64,000 bases of DNA from NCBI RefSeq assembly GCF_018138085.1, contig NZ_CP073105.1, positions 2,790,001 through 2,854,000 of the forward strand. The letters are read 5' to 3'. Below the pieces are notes generated by a model that saw only the letters and a list, made by a program, of their open reading frames with translations, did not search any database and was not told the DNA's origin. Positions 1-10,110 of the stretch are shown piece by piece. Position numbers and translations under genes: made by a program. Source of the stretch: Stutzerimonas stutzeri. Its GTDB lineage: Bacteria; Pseudomonadota; Gammaproteobacteria; Pseudomonadales; Pseudomonadaceae. Each line of letters begins with the position of its first letter. Within the stretch, counting starts at the first letter, position 1.

Positions 1-160
1 AATGCACCAGATAACTGCCGAAACAACGCGACAACTCCTGGCCGATCACGCGTCGCTCCTGATCGAGCAATTGTTGGCCGGCCGGACTATCGAACCAGGC
101 ACTGGTTTCGTTCATCAGCGTCAGCCAACGTTCATCCGGCTTGGTACAAGATCCACTCAT
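1..160 (-). CDS. Partial SAM-dependent methyltransferase-like protein (N-terminus only)
   Basis: Only the first 53 codons are in the window; the gene runs off the left edge. The ATG at 160-158 opens a protein starting MSGSCTKPDERWLTLMNETS, with a following WFDSPAGQQLLDQE stretch. In pseudomonads the gene divergent from gloB encodes a class I methyltransferase that begins this way, so the assignment rests on recalled synteny and N-terminal resemblance. No SAM-binding motif is visible in the part present. It diverges from gloB across a 113-bp intergenic region. Confidence 0.6.
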   Translation of the reverse strand, partial: MSGSCTKPDERWLTLMNETSAWFDSPAGQQLLDQERRVIGQELSRCFGSYLVH

Positions 161-210
161 GGCTAGCCTCCGCTCATCGGTTCGCCGCTCCGACAGAAGC
201 CATCGGCCGG

Positions 211-240
211 TTCAACTTTAACCATCCTGGCTGCTAGGAT
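211..240 (+). promoter_or_regulatory. Possible sigma-70 promoter of gloB
   Basis: TAGGAT (235-240) is a fair -10 element. The best -35 at a usable distance is TTCAAC (211-216), 18 bp upstream and only a weak match. It lies 34 bp before the gloB ATG. This is a pattern match only. Confidence 0.25.
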
Positions 241-273
241 GCGCTTTTACAGTTGACTTGGCGACCGGTGCCC

Positions 274-1053
274 ATGTTGAAGATAGACGCTCTCCCCGCC
301 TTTACCGACAACTACATATGGCTGCTCCAGGACCCTGAACAGCGCACTTGCGTGGCTGTGGATCCGGGCGATGCGGGCCCGGTTCAGGCATGGCTGGATG
401 CCCACCGCGATTGGCGCCTGACCGACATCCTGATTACCCATCACCACCATGATCACGTCGGCGGCGTGCTGCAACTCAAGGAACGGCACGGCGCCAAGGT
501 CCATGGCCCAGCTGAGGAAACCATCCCGGGCAGGGACAACGCGCTGACCGACGGCCAGAGCATCGAGGTGCTCGGCCACCGGTTCGAGGTGATCGAAGTG
601 CCCGGGCACACCAGCGGCCACATCGCCTACTACCACGACGATCCTAAAGAGCCGCTACTCTTGAGCGGCGACACGCTGTTCGCAGCCGGTTGCGGGCGTC
701 TCTTCGAAGGGACCGCCACGCAGATGTTCAGCTCACTGCAGCGGTTGGCAGCCTTGCCGGCGAATACACGCATCTATTGCACGCACGAATACACACTGAG
801 CAACCTGCGCTTTGCCCAGGCGGTGGAGCCGGACAATCCGGAGATCGGCGAACGCCTCGAACAGGTCATCCGCCTGCGTGACGCGAAGCGCATTACCCTG
901 CCTTCCGAGCTGCGCATCGAGCACGCCACCAACCCCTTCTTGCGTAGCGCTGAAGGCGCGGTAGCGGCAGCGGCCAGCCGCCATGCAGGGCGCCAGCTCG
1001 ACACGCCCGAAAACGTGTTCGCGGCACTGCGCGCATGGAAAGACAGCTTCTGA
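274..1053 (+). CDS. gloB: Hydroxyacylglutathione hydrolase (glyoxalase II)
   Basis: A 259-residue cytoplasmic metallo-beta-lactamase-fold thioesterase. It hydrolyses S-lactoylglutathione to lactate and glutathione, the second step of methylglyoxal detoxification. The binuclear metal motif THHHHDH is at residues 55-61, followed by VGG. PGHTSGH (about 111-117), SGDTLF and CTHEY supply the further metal and substrate ligands expected of the family. Length is typical of GloB (about 250-260). The ATG at 274 ([10 protein letters not shown]) is chosen over an in-frame TTG at 253 because the family begins right at this segment. mltD follows in the same direction after 100 bp but has its own promoter. 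Confidence 0.95.
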   Translation: MLKIDALPAFTDNYIWLLQDPEQRTCVAVDPGDAGPVQAWLDAHRDWRLTDILITHHHHDHVGGVLQLKERHGAKVHGPAEETIPGRDNALTDGQSIEVLGHRFEVIEVPGHTSGHIAYYHDDPKEPLLLSGDTLFAAGCGRLFEGTATQMFSSLQRLAALPANTRIYCTHEYTLSNLRFAQAVEPDNPEIGERLEQVIRLRDAKRITLPSELRIEHATNPFLRSAEGAVAAAASRHAGRQLDTPENVFAALRAWKDSF

Positions 1054-1090
1054 CGAAGGTCGACCCGTCTTCAAAAACCGCAGCGCCGGG

Positions 1091-1119
1091 TTGACCCACC
1101 AGAACGGCATTCCTACACT
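1091..1119 (+). promoter_or_regulatory. Sigma-70-type promoter of mltD
   Basis: TTGACC (1091-1096), a 17-bp spacer and TACACT (1114-1119) sit 35 bp upstream of the mltD ATG. The -35 matches five of six consensus positions and the spacing is optimal. Confidence 0.5.
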
Positions 1120-1153
1120 CCCTCGAATTTTGCGCCAGGGACCCCTTCAGCCA

Positions 1154-2701
1154 ATGCCGTCTGACTCCTCGAACTGCCCTCATCCGGACGCCTTGGCAGC
1201 CTCCGGCCGGGCCCTGGCGCTGGCGATCTGTCTCGCCATCACGGGCTGCCAAAGCACCGCTCCGCGCACACCGGCAGGCAGCGAGGCCAAGGCGCCTGCG
1301 GTGCTGCCACAAGAAACCCTGTGGCTCACTGAGAAAGACCCGATCAGCCCGGTCTATTCCGATGTCTGGGATCGCATCAGGCACGGTTTTCAGCTTCAGG
1401 AATATCTCGACAGCAACCCTCGCATCGAACAACAGCGGCTGCTCTTCTCCAGCCGGCCCAAATCGATAGAAATCGCCAGCGAGCGGGGCAGCCCCTATAT
1501 CCACTACATCGTCGAGCAACTGGAAGAGCGCAACATGCCGCTCGAGCTGGCGCTGCTCCCGATCATCGAAAGCGCCTACAACCCCTTTGCCTATTCGCCA
1601 GCCCAAGCCGTCGGGCTATGGCAGTTCATACCCTCGACCGGGCGGCATTTCAATCTGCAACAGACCAGTTGGTACGATGGCAGACGCGACATCACCGCCT
1701 CCACCACCGCTGCGTTGCGCTACCTGAGCTATCTGCATGGTCTGTTCAACGATGACTGGCTGTTGGCCCTGGCGGCCTACAACGCTGGCGAAGGGACCGT
1801 CAGCCGGGCCATCGAGCGCAATCAGCGACTAGGCCTGCCCACCGACTACTGGAACCTGTCCCTGCCCAGCGAGACGCGTGACTACGTGCCCAAGCTGCTC
1901 GCGCTTTCGCAGATGGTGCAGAATCCCGAAGCCTATGGTCTCGCACTGGACCCTATCGCCAACGAGCCCTACTTCGAAGTCGTAGCGCTCAAGCAGCGGA
2001 TGGATCTGGCCCGAGCCGCGCAGATGGCCGATCTCGATGAGGACGAGATGTACCAGCTGAACCCGGCATTCACTCGCCGCGTCACGCTGGACGGCCCGCA
2101 GCATCTGCTGGTACCGAGCGCCAAAGCCGAGATGTTCGCGGCCAACCTGGCCCTGATGAAACCGCAGGATCTGGTCGATTGGCAGCAATACAAGGTCCGC
2201 CCAGGCGATACCCTTGGCGTGATCGCCAACAGGCACGGGCTTTCGGTCAACATCATCCGGGACATCAATCGCCTTCGAAGCGACCAGTTGCAGATCGGGC
2301 AGGTGCTTAGCATTCCGCACTCGGCGGGTTCGAATCCTTCACGCGAGCTGCTGCATGCGGTTGCCAGAAGTCAGCCGGCACCCCGCAGCTACCGAGTGCG
2401 TCCGGGTGACAGTCTCTGGGATATCGCCAAGGCACAGAAGGTATCCGTCCGCGACCTGCAACGCTGGAACAACCTGTCCGGCAGTTCCTTGAAGGTGGGC
2501 CAGGCGCTGTTTCTGCAAAGCGCCGGCAGCAATCGACAAGCCAAACCGGCACCGACCTATTACAAGGTCAAGAAAGGTGATTCGCTGTACCAGATCGCCA
2601 GACGCTTCAACGTCCAGATTCACAACCTGAAGACCTGGAACCCTCGCGACAGCGCGATGCTCAAGCCCGGCCAAACCCTCACGCTATACATCGCCCGCTG
2701 A
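1154..2701 (+). CDS. mltD: Membrane-bound lytic murein transglycosylase D
   Basis: A 515-residue lipoprotein that cleaves the MurNAc-GlcNAc bond of peptidoglycan, leaving 1,6-anhydroMurNAc. A signal segment ends in a lipobox (AITGC) with the lipidated cysteine at residue 32. The SLT domain spans about 110-225. The catalytic glutamate is E139 in IIESAYNPFA, with GLWQFIPSTGR and AAYNAGEG as the other family signatures. Three C-terminal LysM repeats follow at about 345-388, 413-455 and 469-512, each with a GD(T/S)L core. That is at least one more than I expect for the shorter E. coli protein. The ATG at 1154 is chosen because longer in-frame extensions would put coding sequence over the promoter and ahead of the signal peptide. 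It converges on the HDOD gene with a 10-bp gap. Confidence 0.92.
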   Translation: MPSDSSNCPHPDALAASGRALALAICLAITGCQSTAPRTPAGSEAKAPAVLPQETLWLTEKDPISPVYSDVWDRIRHGFQLQEYLDSNPRIEQQRLLFSSRPKSIEIASERGSPYIHYIVEQLEERNMPLELALLPIIESAYNPFAYSPAQAVGLWQFIPSTGRHFNLQQTSWYDGRRDITASTTAALRYLSYLHGLFNDDWLLALAAYNAGEGTVSRAIERNQRLGLPTDYWNLSLPSETRDYVPKLLALSQMVQNPEAYGLALDPIANEPYFEVVALKQRMDLARAAQMADLDEDEMYQLNPAFTRRVTLDGPQHLLVPSAKAEMFAANLALMKPQDLVDWQQYKVRPGDTLGVIANRHGLSVNIIRDINRLRSDQLQIGQVLSIPHSAGSNPSRELLHAVARSQPAPRSYRVRPGDSLWDIAKAQKVSVRDLQRWNNLSGSSLKVGQALFLQSAGSNRQAKPAPTYYKVKKGDSLYQIARRFNVQIHNLKTWNPRDSAMLKPGQTLTLYIAR

Positions 2702-2711
2702 AGCGGCTCGC

Positions 2712-4163
2712 TCAATCGCGCCGGCCGCTTGCGAGGGTATCGAGGCAGCGCCCCGCCAGCTGGGTAAAGCGCTGAAAAGCGACGAACTGCTCGTGTTTCA
2801 GCGCCCGCCCAGATATGCGGTTGTCGGCATACAGCACGCCGATCTCCCGTGTCCCGGCCATCAGTGGCGCGATGAAAAACATGCCTTTGCCCAACTGCTG
2901 GCGAAGCGGCAGTGTCATCAGTTCGTCGAGGTTATAGCTCGCCGGAACGCCCATCCACAGCGCCTGCCGTTGGCGCAGTACATAGCTGAATATATGTGCC
3001 TGGCCGTTTGGATCGACCGGCAGAACGAAGTTCTCCAGCCAGGGTTCGGTCTGCTCGCCGGCGACACGTTTAGCGCGAAATGAACGCTGCTGATCTGCAA
3101 GCACGGTCAGCATGACGCGCTCGAGACCAGCCCCCTGATGGAGGCCTTTGAGCATTGCGTCGAGAATCAGGCCGACTTCGCCACGGCTGACGGCCATCAT
3201 GCCGAGGTCCTGCATCGCCTGCTGCATCACTAGCAGATCGGGCCGCAGCTGCGTCGCCTGACGCTGCGCCTGTTGCAACTCGACCTGTTCGGGGTCGGTT
3301 GACGGAATGAGCTTGCCAAGCCGGCTGGCACCGAACGTCGTCGCCACGTTGACCGCTTCGTCCGCACTGGCCAGAACCTGCTGCATGGCGTCGGTTTCGG
3401 AGATACCGCTGAACTCGGCCAACTCCTTGACCAAGCCCTCCATCTGCGCACAACCCCACCCATCGAGCGCCGCAGCGCCGATGCGCACACCGAGATTGAC
3501 AGCGCGTACGGCAGGATCGCGCAGATTGCTCGAGCCGTGAGCGAAACTCGCGAGCTCGCCGATATTCCAGCTCTTGATCAAACCGAGATTGAGTTGGCGG
3601 AAACTGGTGCCGAGCACGTCCTCCACCGCCTTGTCATGATCGGCACCGCTTGCCGCCAGCGCCTCGCCCAGTTCATCGGCCTGCTCGCCGCCACAACCCC
3701 AGAAGGCGAGTTCACCCACCTCGTGAAGCAGCGCCGCGATGAAGACTTCCTCTTCGTGTCGAGTCAGTACATAGCCGGCGATGTTGCGCGCCTGCACTGC
3801 CGCATGGAACGAGCGCGCCAGCAGCTCCTGCAGCTGTTGACGCGGCGCCCGATCGAGCAGCCCATCGATCAGACTGACCGACAAGCTGATCAGGCGCACA
3901 TTATCGAAGCCGATCATGACGATGGCGCGGGAAATGGTCTTGATGGTTTCCTGCGATGGGTTGTAATAGCTGCTGTTGCCGACCCGAAGCACCTTGGAGG
4001 TCAACGCGGCGTCGCGCAGCAGAACATCGGCCAACTGTTGAACGGACGCATGTTCCTGCTCCGTAAGACGTTGCAAGTCCTGTACGACGGCTGCCAGCGC
4101 TGGCAACTCGGATTGGTTCAGGCGGTCAATCCACGCCTGCAGGCCGTAGCAACGATCACTCAA
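2712..4163 (-). CDS. HDOD-domain signalling protein with C-terminal GAF-like region
   Basis: A cytoplasmic protein of about 483 residues. The N-terminal part (about 15-215) has HDOD features: SELPALAAVVQDL, then LLRDAALTSKVLRVGNSSYY, and LLHEVGEL. The C-terminal part (about 320-475) ends VLYADNRISGRAL...FTQLAGRCLDTL, as in GAF-type sensor domains. HDOD proteins lack the nuclease residues of HD-GYP enzymes and act as signalling scaffolds; the target here is unknown. The start is uncertain: TTG at 4163 has GAGG nine bases upstream and begins close to the domain, while an upstream TTG at 4247 would add 28 residues with no visible family resemblance. It diverges from nppA1 and does not belong to the conserved mltD-npp block as I recall it from P. 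aeruginosa. Confidence 0.8.
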   Translation of the reverse strand: MSDRCYGLQAWIDRLNQSELPALAAVVQDLQRLTEQEHASVQQLADVLLRDAALTSKVLRVGNSSYYNPSQETIKTISRAIVMIGFDNVRLISLSVSLIDGLLDRAPRQQLQELLARSFHAAVQARNIAGYVLTRHEEEVFIAALLHEVGELAFWGCGGEQADELGEALAASGADHDKAVEDVLGTSFRQLNLGLIKSWNIGELASFAHGSSNLRDPAVRAVNLGVRIGAAALDGWGCAQMEGLVKELAEFSGISETDAMQQVLASADEAVNVATTFGASRLGKLIPSTDPEQVELQQAQRQATQLRPDLLVMQQAMQDLGMMAVSRGEVGLILDAMLKGLHQGAGLERVMLTVLADQQRSFRAKRVAGEQTEPWLENFVLPVDPNGQAHIFSYVLRQRQALWMGVPASYNLDELMTLPLRQQLGKGMFFIAPLMAGTREIGVLYADNRISGRALKHEQFVAFQRFTQLAGRCLDTLASGRRD

Positions 4164-4284
4164 ATTCTGCGACCTCAGACGATGGTCAAGCGGCGGAATG
4201 GAAAGGCAGTTTGCCTCAGATAGCCGGCCTTTTTCCAGCGGATACAAGCTGTTACTGTACCCCGCCGAGAAGACCTAAAGCGCC

Positions 4285-6135
4285 ATGGATTGGATTCACA
4301 ATTTGCTGCGACCCATCCTGACAGTGTTGACCTGCCTGAGCTTGAGCGCTCCGTCTTTCGCGACCATCAGCGAGAGCCACGGTTATGCGCAGTTCGGCGC
4401 CCTCAAGTATGCGCAGGATTTCACCCACTTCGACTGGGTGAATCCCGATGCGCCCAAGGGTGGTCGCGTGCAATTAATGGCCTCCGGAACATTCGACACG
4501 CTCAACCCCTACACTTTCAAGGGCACCAGCCCGACAGCGACCCCGGGGTTTCTGCAGTACGGAATCAGTGAGCTTAACGAGCCGCTGATGGTCGGCACCG
4601 GCGTCTACGACCCGTCAGGCGACGAACCGGCTTCGGCCTACGGCCTCATTGCCGAGAGCATCGAATACAACGAAGACCAGAGTTGGGTCGTGTTCAACCT
4701 GCGCGATTCGGCTCGCTTCCACGATGGCCATCCAATCACCGCCTATGACGTGGCCTTCTCATACCGTCTGCTGGTCAAAGAGGGCCACCCACGCTACCGC
4801 ACCGATCTGAAAGGCGTCGAGCGGGTCGACATCCTCAACCGCCACCGGATTCGTTTCGTCTTCGACAAACCCGGCCAGCCACTGCTGATCATGCGCCTGG
4901 GTGAACTGCCGGTCCTGCCACAACACTACTGGAAAGACCGCGATTTTCGTGCGACGACCTTCGAGCCGCCACTTGGCAGCGGTCCGTACCGCATCAGCGA
5001 GGTTCAACCGGGCCGCCGGCTGACCTTCGAGCGGGTCAAGAACTGGTGGGGGGCGGATCTCGCGGTCAACCGGGGCAAGTACAACTTCAATCGTGTCGAG
5101 GTCGAGTTCTACCGCGACACGACCGTTGCCTTCGAAGCCTTCAAGGTGGGCGAGTTCGATTTTTACATAGAGCACCAGGCGAAGAACTGGGCCAACGGCT
5201 ATCAATTCCCCGCAGTGCTGCGCGGCGATGTGATCCGTGCCGAAATACCCCACCAGATTCCCACCCAGACGCAGGCGCTATTCATGAACACACGGCGCCC
5301 GAGCTTCGCCGACAAGCGTGTTCGTCAGGCGCTGGGGATGCTGTTCGATTTCCAATGGACCAACCGCGCGCTGTTCTACGGCGCCTATCAGCGCAGCGAA
5401 AGCTACTACCCCAACAGCGATTTCGCCGCTACAGGCACGCCCGAAGGAGGCGAGTGGCTGCTGCTATCGCCGTTTCGCGAGCAATTGCCGGCTGAGCTGT
5501 TCAGTGAGCCGTTCCAGCTACCGAAGACGAATGGACGCGGCATCCCGCGCCGCACCTTGCGTAAGGCGCTGGAACTGTTCGAGCAAGCCGGTTGGAAGCT
5601 GAAGTCGGACGGCCTTCGCGACAAAACCGGCCGGCCCTTTCAGTTCGAGATTCTGCTGGTCAATCCAGGTCTCGAGCGCATCCTGCAACCCTATGCGGAG
5701 AGTCTCGCCCGGGTGGGCATTCAGGCCCGTCTGCGCACCGTCGACGGCGCCCAGTACAAGCAACGCCTCGATCGGTACGATTACGACATGATCCTGACCA
5801 CGCTGTCCCAGAGCCTGAGCCCGGGCTTGGAGCAATGGCTGTACTTCCATTCAAGCCAGGTCAGCACCAAAGGCGGCCGCAACTACGCAGGCATCGCCAA
5901 TCCGATCGTCGACCAGTTGCTGGAAAAACTGCTTGCTGCCAGCACACGCGAAGAGCAGATTGCCGCAGCACGCGCCATCGACCGCGTATTGCTCTGGAAC
6001 CACTACACCATTCCCAACTGGTACATCGGTTACCACCGCCTGGCATATCGCAATCGGTTCGCCCACTTGACGACCCCGCCTTATACGTTGGGGTTGCGCG
6101 CCTGGTGGTTGAAGGATTTGGAGAAAACTCAATGA
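4285..6135 (+). CDS. nppA1: Periplasmic peptide-binding protein of a Npp/Yej-type ABC importer (first copy)
   Basis: A 616-residue family 5 extracellular solute-binding protein. The signal peptide (MDWIHNLLRPILTVLTCLSLSAPSFA) is followed by HGYAQFGALKYAQDFTHFDW and [10 protein letters not shown], typical of YejA-like proteins. It should deliver peptides or peptide-like antibiotics to the NppBC permeases. In P. aeruginosa the syntenic NppA1A2BCD system takes up peptidyl-nucleoside antibiotics and E. coli YejABEF takes up microcin C; both are recalled literature. It overlaps the next gene by four bases (ATGA), so translation is probably coupled. It diverges from the HDOD gene. Confidence 0.88.
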   Translation: MDWIHNLLRPILTVLTCLSLSAPSFATISESHGYAQFGALKYAQDFTHFDWVNPDAPKGGRVQLMASGTFDTLNPYTFKGTSPTATPGFLQYGISELNEPLMVGTGVYDPSGDEPASAYGLIAESIEYNEDQSWVVFNLRDSARFHDGHPITAYDVAFSYRLLVKEGHPRYRTDLKGVERVDILNRHRIRFVFDKPGQPLLIMRLGELPVLPQHYWKDRDFRATTFEPPLGSGPYRISEVQPGRRLTFERVKNWWGADLAVNRGKYNFNRVEVEFYRDTTVAFEAFKVGEFDFYIEHQAKNWANGYQFPAVLRGDVIRAEIPHQIPTQTQALFMNTRRPSFADKRVRQALGMLFDFQWTNRALFYGAYQRSESYYPNSDFAATGTPEGGEWLLLSPFREQLPAELFSEPFQLPKTNGRGIPRRTLRKALELFEQAGWKLKSDGLRDKTGRPFQFEILLVNPGLERILQPYAESLARVGIQARLRTVDGAQYKQRLDRYDYDMILTTLSQSLSPGLEQWLYFHSSQVSTKGGRNYAGIANPIVDQLLEKLLAASTREEQIAAARAIDRVLLWNHYTIPNWYIGYHRLAYRNRFAHLTTPPYTLGLRAWWLKDLEKTQ

Positions 6136-8012
6136 CAGTACCCGCACGACTGCCGCTCCTGCACGCCGCTGCCTTCGTCGTCCTGCTTGTCTCGGGCACG
6201 GTCCATGCAGCGGCGCAACACGCACTGACGCTGTACGACGAGAAACCCAAGTACCCCGCGGACTTCACCCATTTCGACTATGCCAATCCGGATGCCCCGA
6301 AGGGCGGAACCTTGCGTGAGGCCGGCTTCGGCAGCTTCGATTCGCTCAATCCGTTCATCAACAAAGGTGTCGCTGCTGACGATGTCGGCCTCATCTATGA
6401 CACGTTGACGGCCCAGAGCCTCGACGAGCCCTTCACGGTTTACGGCCTGCTGGCCGAACGCATCGAGAAGGGACCCAACAATCAGTGGGTTCGCTTCTAC
6501 CTGCGCCCCGAGGCGCGCTTTCACGATGGCGAACCGGTCAAAGCCGAAGATGTCGTCTTCACCTTCGAAACCTTGCTGGCGAAGGGCGCCCCGCACTATC
6601 GGGGCTACTACGCCGATGTGGAAAAGGCCGTCATCGAGGGGCCCCGCCAGGTGCGCTTCGACTTCAAGCACGCCGGCAACCGGGAGCTGCCGCTGATTCT
6701 GGGTCAGCTCCCGGTACTGCCAAAGCACTGGTGGGCCGACCGCGATTTCGGCGCGGGCAGCATGGAGCCTCCGCTGGGCAGCGGCCCGTATCGCATCGAG
6801 CGGGTCGAGCCCGGCCGCACGATCCAATATGCCCGAGTCGAGGATTACTGGGGTAAGGACCTTCCGGTCAACCGGGGCTTCTATAATTTCAACCGCATAC
6901 GCTTCGACTACTACCGTGACAACAACGTGGCACTGCAGGCGTTCAAGGCGGGGCAGTTCGACTACTGGCTGGAAACCAGCGCGAAGAACTGGGCCAGCGC
7001 CTACGACGTCGATGCGGTCAAGGACGGACGCATCATCAAGGAGGAAATCCCCAACCTGAATCCGCAAGGCATGCAGGGGTTCGTCTTCAATACCCGCAAG
7101 AAGCACTTGCAGGATCCCAGGGTGCGCGAAGCCCTGGCACTGCTGTTCGATTTCGAATGGACCAATCGCCAGCTGTTCAATGGCGCCTACACCCGTACCG
7201 TCAGTTACTTCGACAATTCCGAACTGGCCGCCTCCGGCCTGCCAAGCGAGGGCGAACTGAAGCTGCTCGAACCACTGCGTGGTCAGATCCCCGACGAAGT
7301 GTTCGAAAAGCCATTCAAGCTGCCCCACACCAACGCCGACGGCAAGATTCGCGAGCAGCAGCGCAGAGCGTATGAACTGCTCACCGAAGCAGGGTGGAAA
7401 ATCGAGAACGATCGCATGGTCGACGCCAACGGCAAGCCGGTGAAGTTCGAGTTTCTCCTCGTCCAGGCCGATTTCGAGCGCGTGCTGCTGCCGTACAAGC
7501 GCAACCTTGCCGGCCTGGGCATCGATCTGGAAATCCGCCGAGTCGACGTCTCGCAGTACATCAACCGGCTTCGCTCGCGCGACTACGACATGATCGTCAG
7601 CGGGTTCGGCCAGTCCAATTCGCCGGGCAACGAGCAGCGCGAGTACTGGCACTCAGCGAGCGCCGATAACCCCGGAAGTCGGAATTTCATCGGCCTCAAG
7701 GACCCCGCCATCGATACGCTGGTGGAAAAGCTCATCGCTGCCGATTCGCGCGAAGAGCTGATCACCCGCACCCGCGCTCTGGACAGGGTGCTGCTCTGGG
7801 GCCATTACGTCATCCCGAACTGGCACATCAAGACCTGGCGTGTTGCGTACTGGAATCACCTGGCGCATCCGCAGACCACCCCCGCGTACGATATCGGCCT
7901 CATGACCTGGTGGAAGAAGCCCGATGTGAAAAGGCCGGCTCCAGCGCCAGCTGCCGATGAGCCAGACGCACCTGCCGCCCTCGAGAGCGGTACTTCGGAG
8001 GCGCAGCGCTAA
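6132..8012 (+). CDS. nppA2: Periplasmic peptide-binding protein of the Npp/Yej-type ABC importer (second copy)
   Basis: A 626-residue paralogue of the preceding protein, sharing [18 protein letters not shown] and the same overall length. It has its own signal peptide ending in VHAAA. The ATG at 6132 overlaps the upstream stop by four bases; longer in-frame extensions lie entirely inside nppA1. The C-terminus carries a proline/alanine-rich tail after TWWKKPDVK that the first copy lacks. Two tandem binding proteins before one membrane module suggest the importer has a split substrate range. nppB begins two bases after the stop. Confidence 0.88.
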   Translation: MTVPARLPLLHAAAFVVLLVSGTVHAAAQHALTLYDEKPKYPADFTHFDYANPDAPKGGTLREAGFGSFDSLNPFINKGVAADDVGLIYDTLTAQSLDEPFTVYGLLAERIEKGPNNQWVRFYLRPEARFHDGEPVKAEDVVFTFETLLAKGAPHYRGYYADVEKAVIEGPRQVRFDFKHAGNRELPLILGQLPVLPKHWWADRDFGAGSMEPPLGSGPYRIERVEPGRTIQYARVEDYWGKDLPVNRGFYNFNRIRFDYYRDNNVALQAFKAGQFDYWLETSAKNWASAYDVDAVKDGRIIKEEIPNLNPQGMQGFVFNTRKKHLQDPRVREALALLFDFEWTNRQLFNGAYTRTVSYFDNSELAASGLPSEGELKLLEPLRGQIPDEVFEKPFKLPHTNADGKIREQQRRAYELLTEAGWKIENDRMVDANGKPVKFEFLLVQADFERVLLPYKRNLAGLGIDLEIRRVDVSQYINRLRSRDYDMIVSGFGQSNSPGNEQREYWHSASADNPGSRNFIGLKDPAIDTLVEKLIAADSREELITRTRALDRVLLWGHYVIPNWHIKTWRVAYWNHLAHPQTTPAYDIGLMTWWKKPDVKRPAPAPAADEPDAPAALESGTSEAQR

Positions 8013-8014
8013 AT

Positions 8015-9091
8015 ATGCTCGCTTATATTTTCCGCCGCCTGCTGCTGATCATCCCGACACTGTTCGGCATCCTGCTGATCAACTTCATCATCATCCAGGC
8101 TGCGCCTGGCGGGCCGGTCGAGCAGGCAATCGCCAAGCTTGAAGGTTTCGACGGCGGAGCCACCAGCCGCATCGCCGGCGGCGGCTCGGAAGTCGCCACC
8201 GGCAGCAATAGCTACCGAGGCGCGCAAGGCCTCGACCCGGACCTGATCGCCGAAATCGAACGGCTGTACGGCTTTGACAAGCCGGCACCCGAGCGCTTCT
8301 GGATCATGCTCAGCAACTACCTGCGCCTGGATTTCGGCGAGAGCTTCTTCCGCGATGCCTCGGTCACCGACCTCATCATGGAAAAGATGCCGGTATCCAT
8401 CTCGCTGGGATTGTGGAGCACGCTGATCATGTACCTGGCCTCGATTCCGCTGGGCATCGCTAAGGCCAACCGCCATGGCAGCGCGTTCGACGTCTGGACC
8501 AGTTCGGCCATCATCGTCGGCTATGCGATACCGGCGTTTCTCTTCGCCATCCTGCTTATCGTGCTGTTCGCCGGCGGCAGCTACTGGAACTGGTTCCCCC
8601 TGCGCGGGCTGACCTCCGCAAACTTCGACGAGCTGACGCTGGGCGGGAAGATAATCGATTATTTCTGGCATCTGGCATTACCGATCACCGCACTGGTGAT
8701 CGGTAACTTCGCCACCCTGACACTGTTGACGAAGAACAGTTTTCTCGACGAGATCAGCAAGCAGTACGTGATCACGGCGCGCGCAAAAGGGTTGAGCAAG
8801 AATCGTGTGCTCTACGGCCACGTGTTTCGTAACGCCATGCTGATCATCATCGCCGGCTTTCCGTCGGCATTCATCGGGATGTTCTTTACCGGCTCGCTGG
8901 TCATTGAGGTGATCTTCTCGCTGGACGGCCTCGGCTTGCTCAGCTTCGAGGCAGCCGTCAACCGTGATTATCCGGTCGTGTTCGGCACCCTCTTCCTGTT
9001 CACGCTGCTTGGCCTGGTGGTCAAGCTGATCGGCGACCTGACCTATACCCTCGTCGATCCGCGCATCGACTTCGAAAGCAGGGAGGCCTGA
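8015..9091 (+). CDS. nppB: ABC peptide importer inner-membrane permease, YejB-like
   Basis: A 358-residue permease of the DppB/OppB class. [28 protein letters not shown] gives the first membrane segment and the family start. The EAA-type loop is seen at [27 protein letters not shown] periplasmic insert of about 60 residues after the first helix, rich in glycine and serine ([13 protein letters not shown]), is typical of the YejB branch. It starts two bases after nppA2 and ends one base before nppC. Confidence 0.92.
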   Translation: MLAYIFRRLLLIIPTLFGILLINFIIIQAAPGGPVEQAIAKLEGFDGGATSRIAGGGSEVATGSNSYRGAQGLDPDLIAEIERLYGFDKPAPERFWIMLSNYLRLDFGESFFRDASVTDLIMEKMPVSISLGLWSTLIMYLASIPLGIAKANRHGSAFDVWTSSAIIVGYAIPAFLFAILLIVLFAGGSYWNWFPLRGLTSANFDELTLGGKIIDYFWHLALPITALVIGNFATLTLLTKNSFLDEISKQYVITARAKGLSKNRVLYGHVFRNAMLIIIAGFPSAFIGMFFTGSLVIEVIFSLDGLGLLSFEAAVNRDYPVVFGTLFLFTLLGLVVKLIGDLTYTLVDPRIDFESREA

Positions 9092-9092
9092 G

Positions 9093-10109
9093 ATGCTGTC
9101 GCCGCTGAATCAGCGCCGCTTCGCCCTTTTCAAGGCCCACAAGCGCGGCTGGTGGTCGCTGTGGATCTTCCTTACGTTATTCATCCTCAGCCTGGGCGCG
9201 GAGCTGATCGCGAACGACAAGCCAATCGTGGTGCGCTTCGATGGGGGTTGGTACTTCCCTGTGTTCAAGCGCTATCCAGAGACCGTGTTCGGCGGCGAGT
9301 TCCCGCTCCAGGCAGACTACAAGGGCCCCTATATCCAGGAGCTGATCAAAAAGAAGGACGGCTGGATGATCTGGCCGCCGATCCCCTTTCATCATTCGAG
9401 CATCAATTACGACCTGCAGGTGCCGGCGCCCGCTCCACCGTCCTTGACCAACTGGCTGGGCACCGATGATCAGGGGCGGGATGTACTCGCGCGAATCATT
9501 TACGGATTTCGCATCTCCGTACTGTTCGCGCTGACGCTCACCCTGATCAGTTCCGTTATCGGCGTCATTGCCGGTGCGCTACAGGGTTTCTACGGCGGCT
9601 GGGTCGACCTCGTGGGTCAGCGGGTGCTGGAGATCTGGTCGGGGCTACCCGTGCTCTACCTGCTCATCATTCTCGCCAGCTTCGTTCAGCCCAACTTCTG
9701 GTGGTTGCTCGGCATCATGCTGCTGTTTTCCTGGATGAGCCTTGTCGATGTGGTGCGCGCCGAGTTTCTGCGCGGTCGCAACCTCGAGTACGTACGTGCA
9801 GCGCGCGCGCTGGGCATGCGCAACGGCGCGATCATGTTCCGTCATATTCTGCCCAACGCGATGGTTTCGACCATGACCTTCATACCGTTCATCCTCACCG
9901 GGGCGATCGGTACGCTGACCGCACTGGATTTTCTGGGGTTCGGTTTGCCGCCCGGCGCGCCCTCGCTGGGTGAGTTGGTGGCGCAAGGCAAGTCGAACCT
10001 GCAGGCACCATGGCTGGGCATCAGCGCCTTTATGGTTCTGGCCCTCATGCTGACTCTGCTGGTGTTCATCGGCGAGGCTGCTCGCGATGCCTTCGACCCA
10101 AGGAAATAG
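9093..10109 (+). CDS. nppC: ABC peptide importer inner-membrane permease, YejE-like
   Basis: A 338-residue permease of the DppC class. After a first membrane helix (WWSLWIFLTLFILSLGAELIA) comes a long periplasmic loop with GGEFPLQADYKGPYIQELI, characteristic of YejE. It is followed by WLGTDDQGRDVLARIIYG and the EAA loop YVRAARALGMRNGAIMFRH. It pairs with nppB to form the channel. The ATPase gene starts one base after its stop. Confidence 0.92.
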   Translation: MLSPLNQRRFALFKAHKRGWWSLWIFLTLFILSLGAELIANDKPIVVRFDGGWYFPVFKRYPETVFGGEFPLQADYKGPYIQELIKKKDGWMIWPPIPFHHSSINYDLQVPAPAPPSLTNWLGTDDQGRDVLARIIYGFRISVLFALTLTLISSVIGVIAGALQGFYGGWVDLVGQRVLEIWSGLPVLYLLIILASFVQPNFWWLLGIMLLFSWMSLVDVVRAEFLRGRNLEYVRAARALGMRNGAIMFRHILPNAMVSTMTFIPFILTGAIGTLTALDFLGFGLPPGAPSLGELVAQGKSNLQAPWLGISAFMVLALMLTLLVFIGEAARDAFDPRK

Positions 10110-10110
10110 C

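Noticed and set aside
983..1153. Extended N-terminus for mltD
   Set aside because: It would overlap gloB and the likely promoter, and would bury the lipoprotein signal peptide.
6129..7652. 507-codon minus-strand open frame opposite nppA2
   Set aside because: Antisense to a clear binding-protein gene, with biased composition and no domain.
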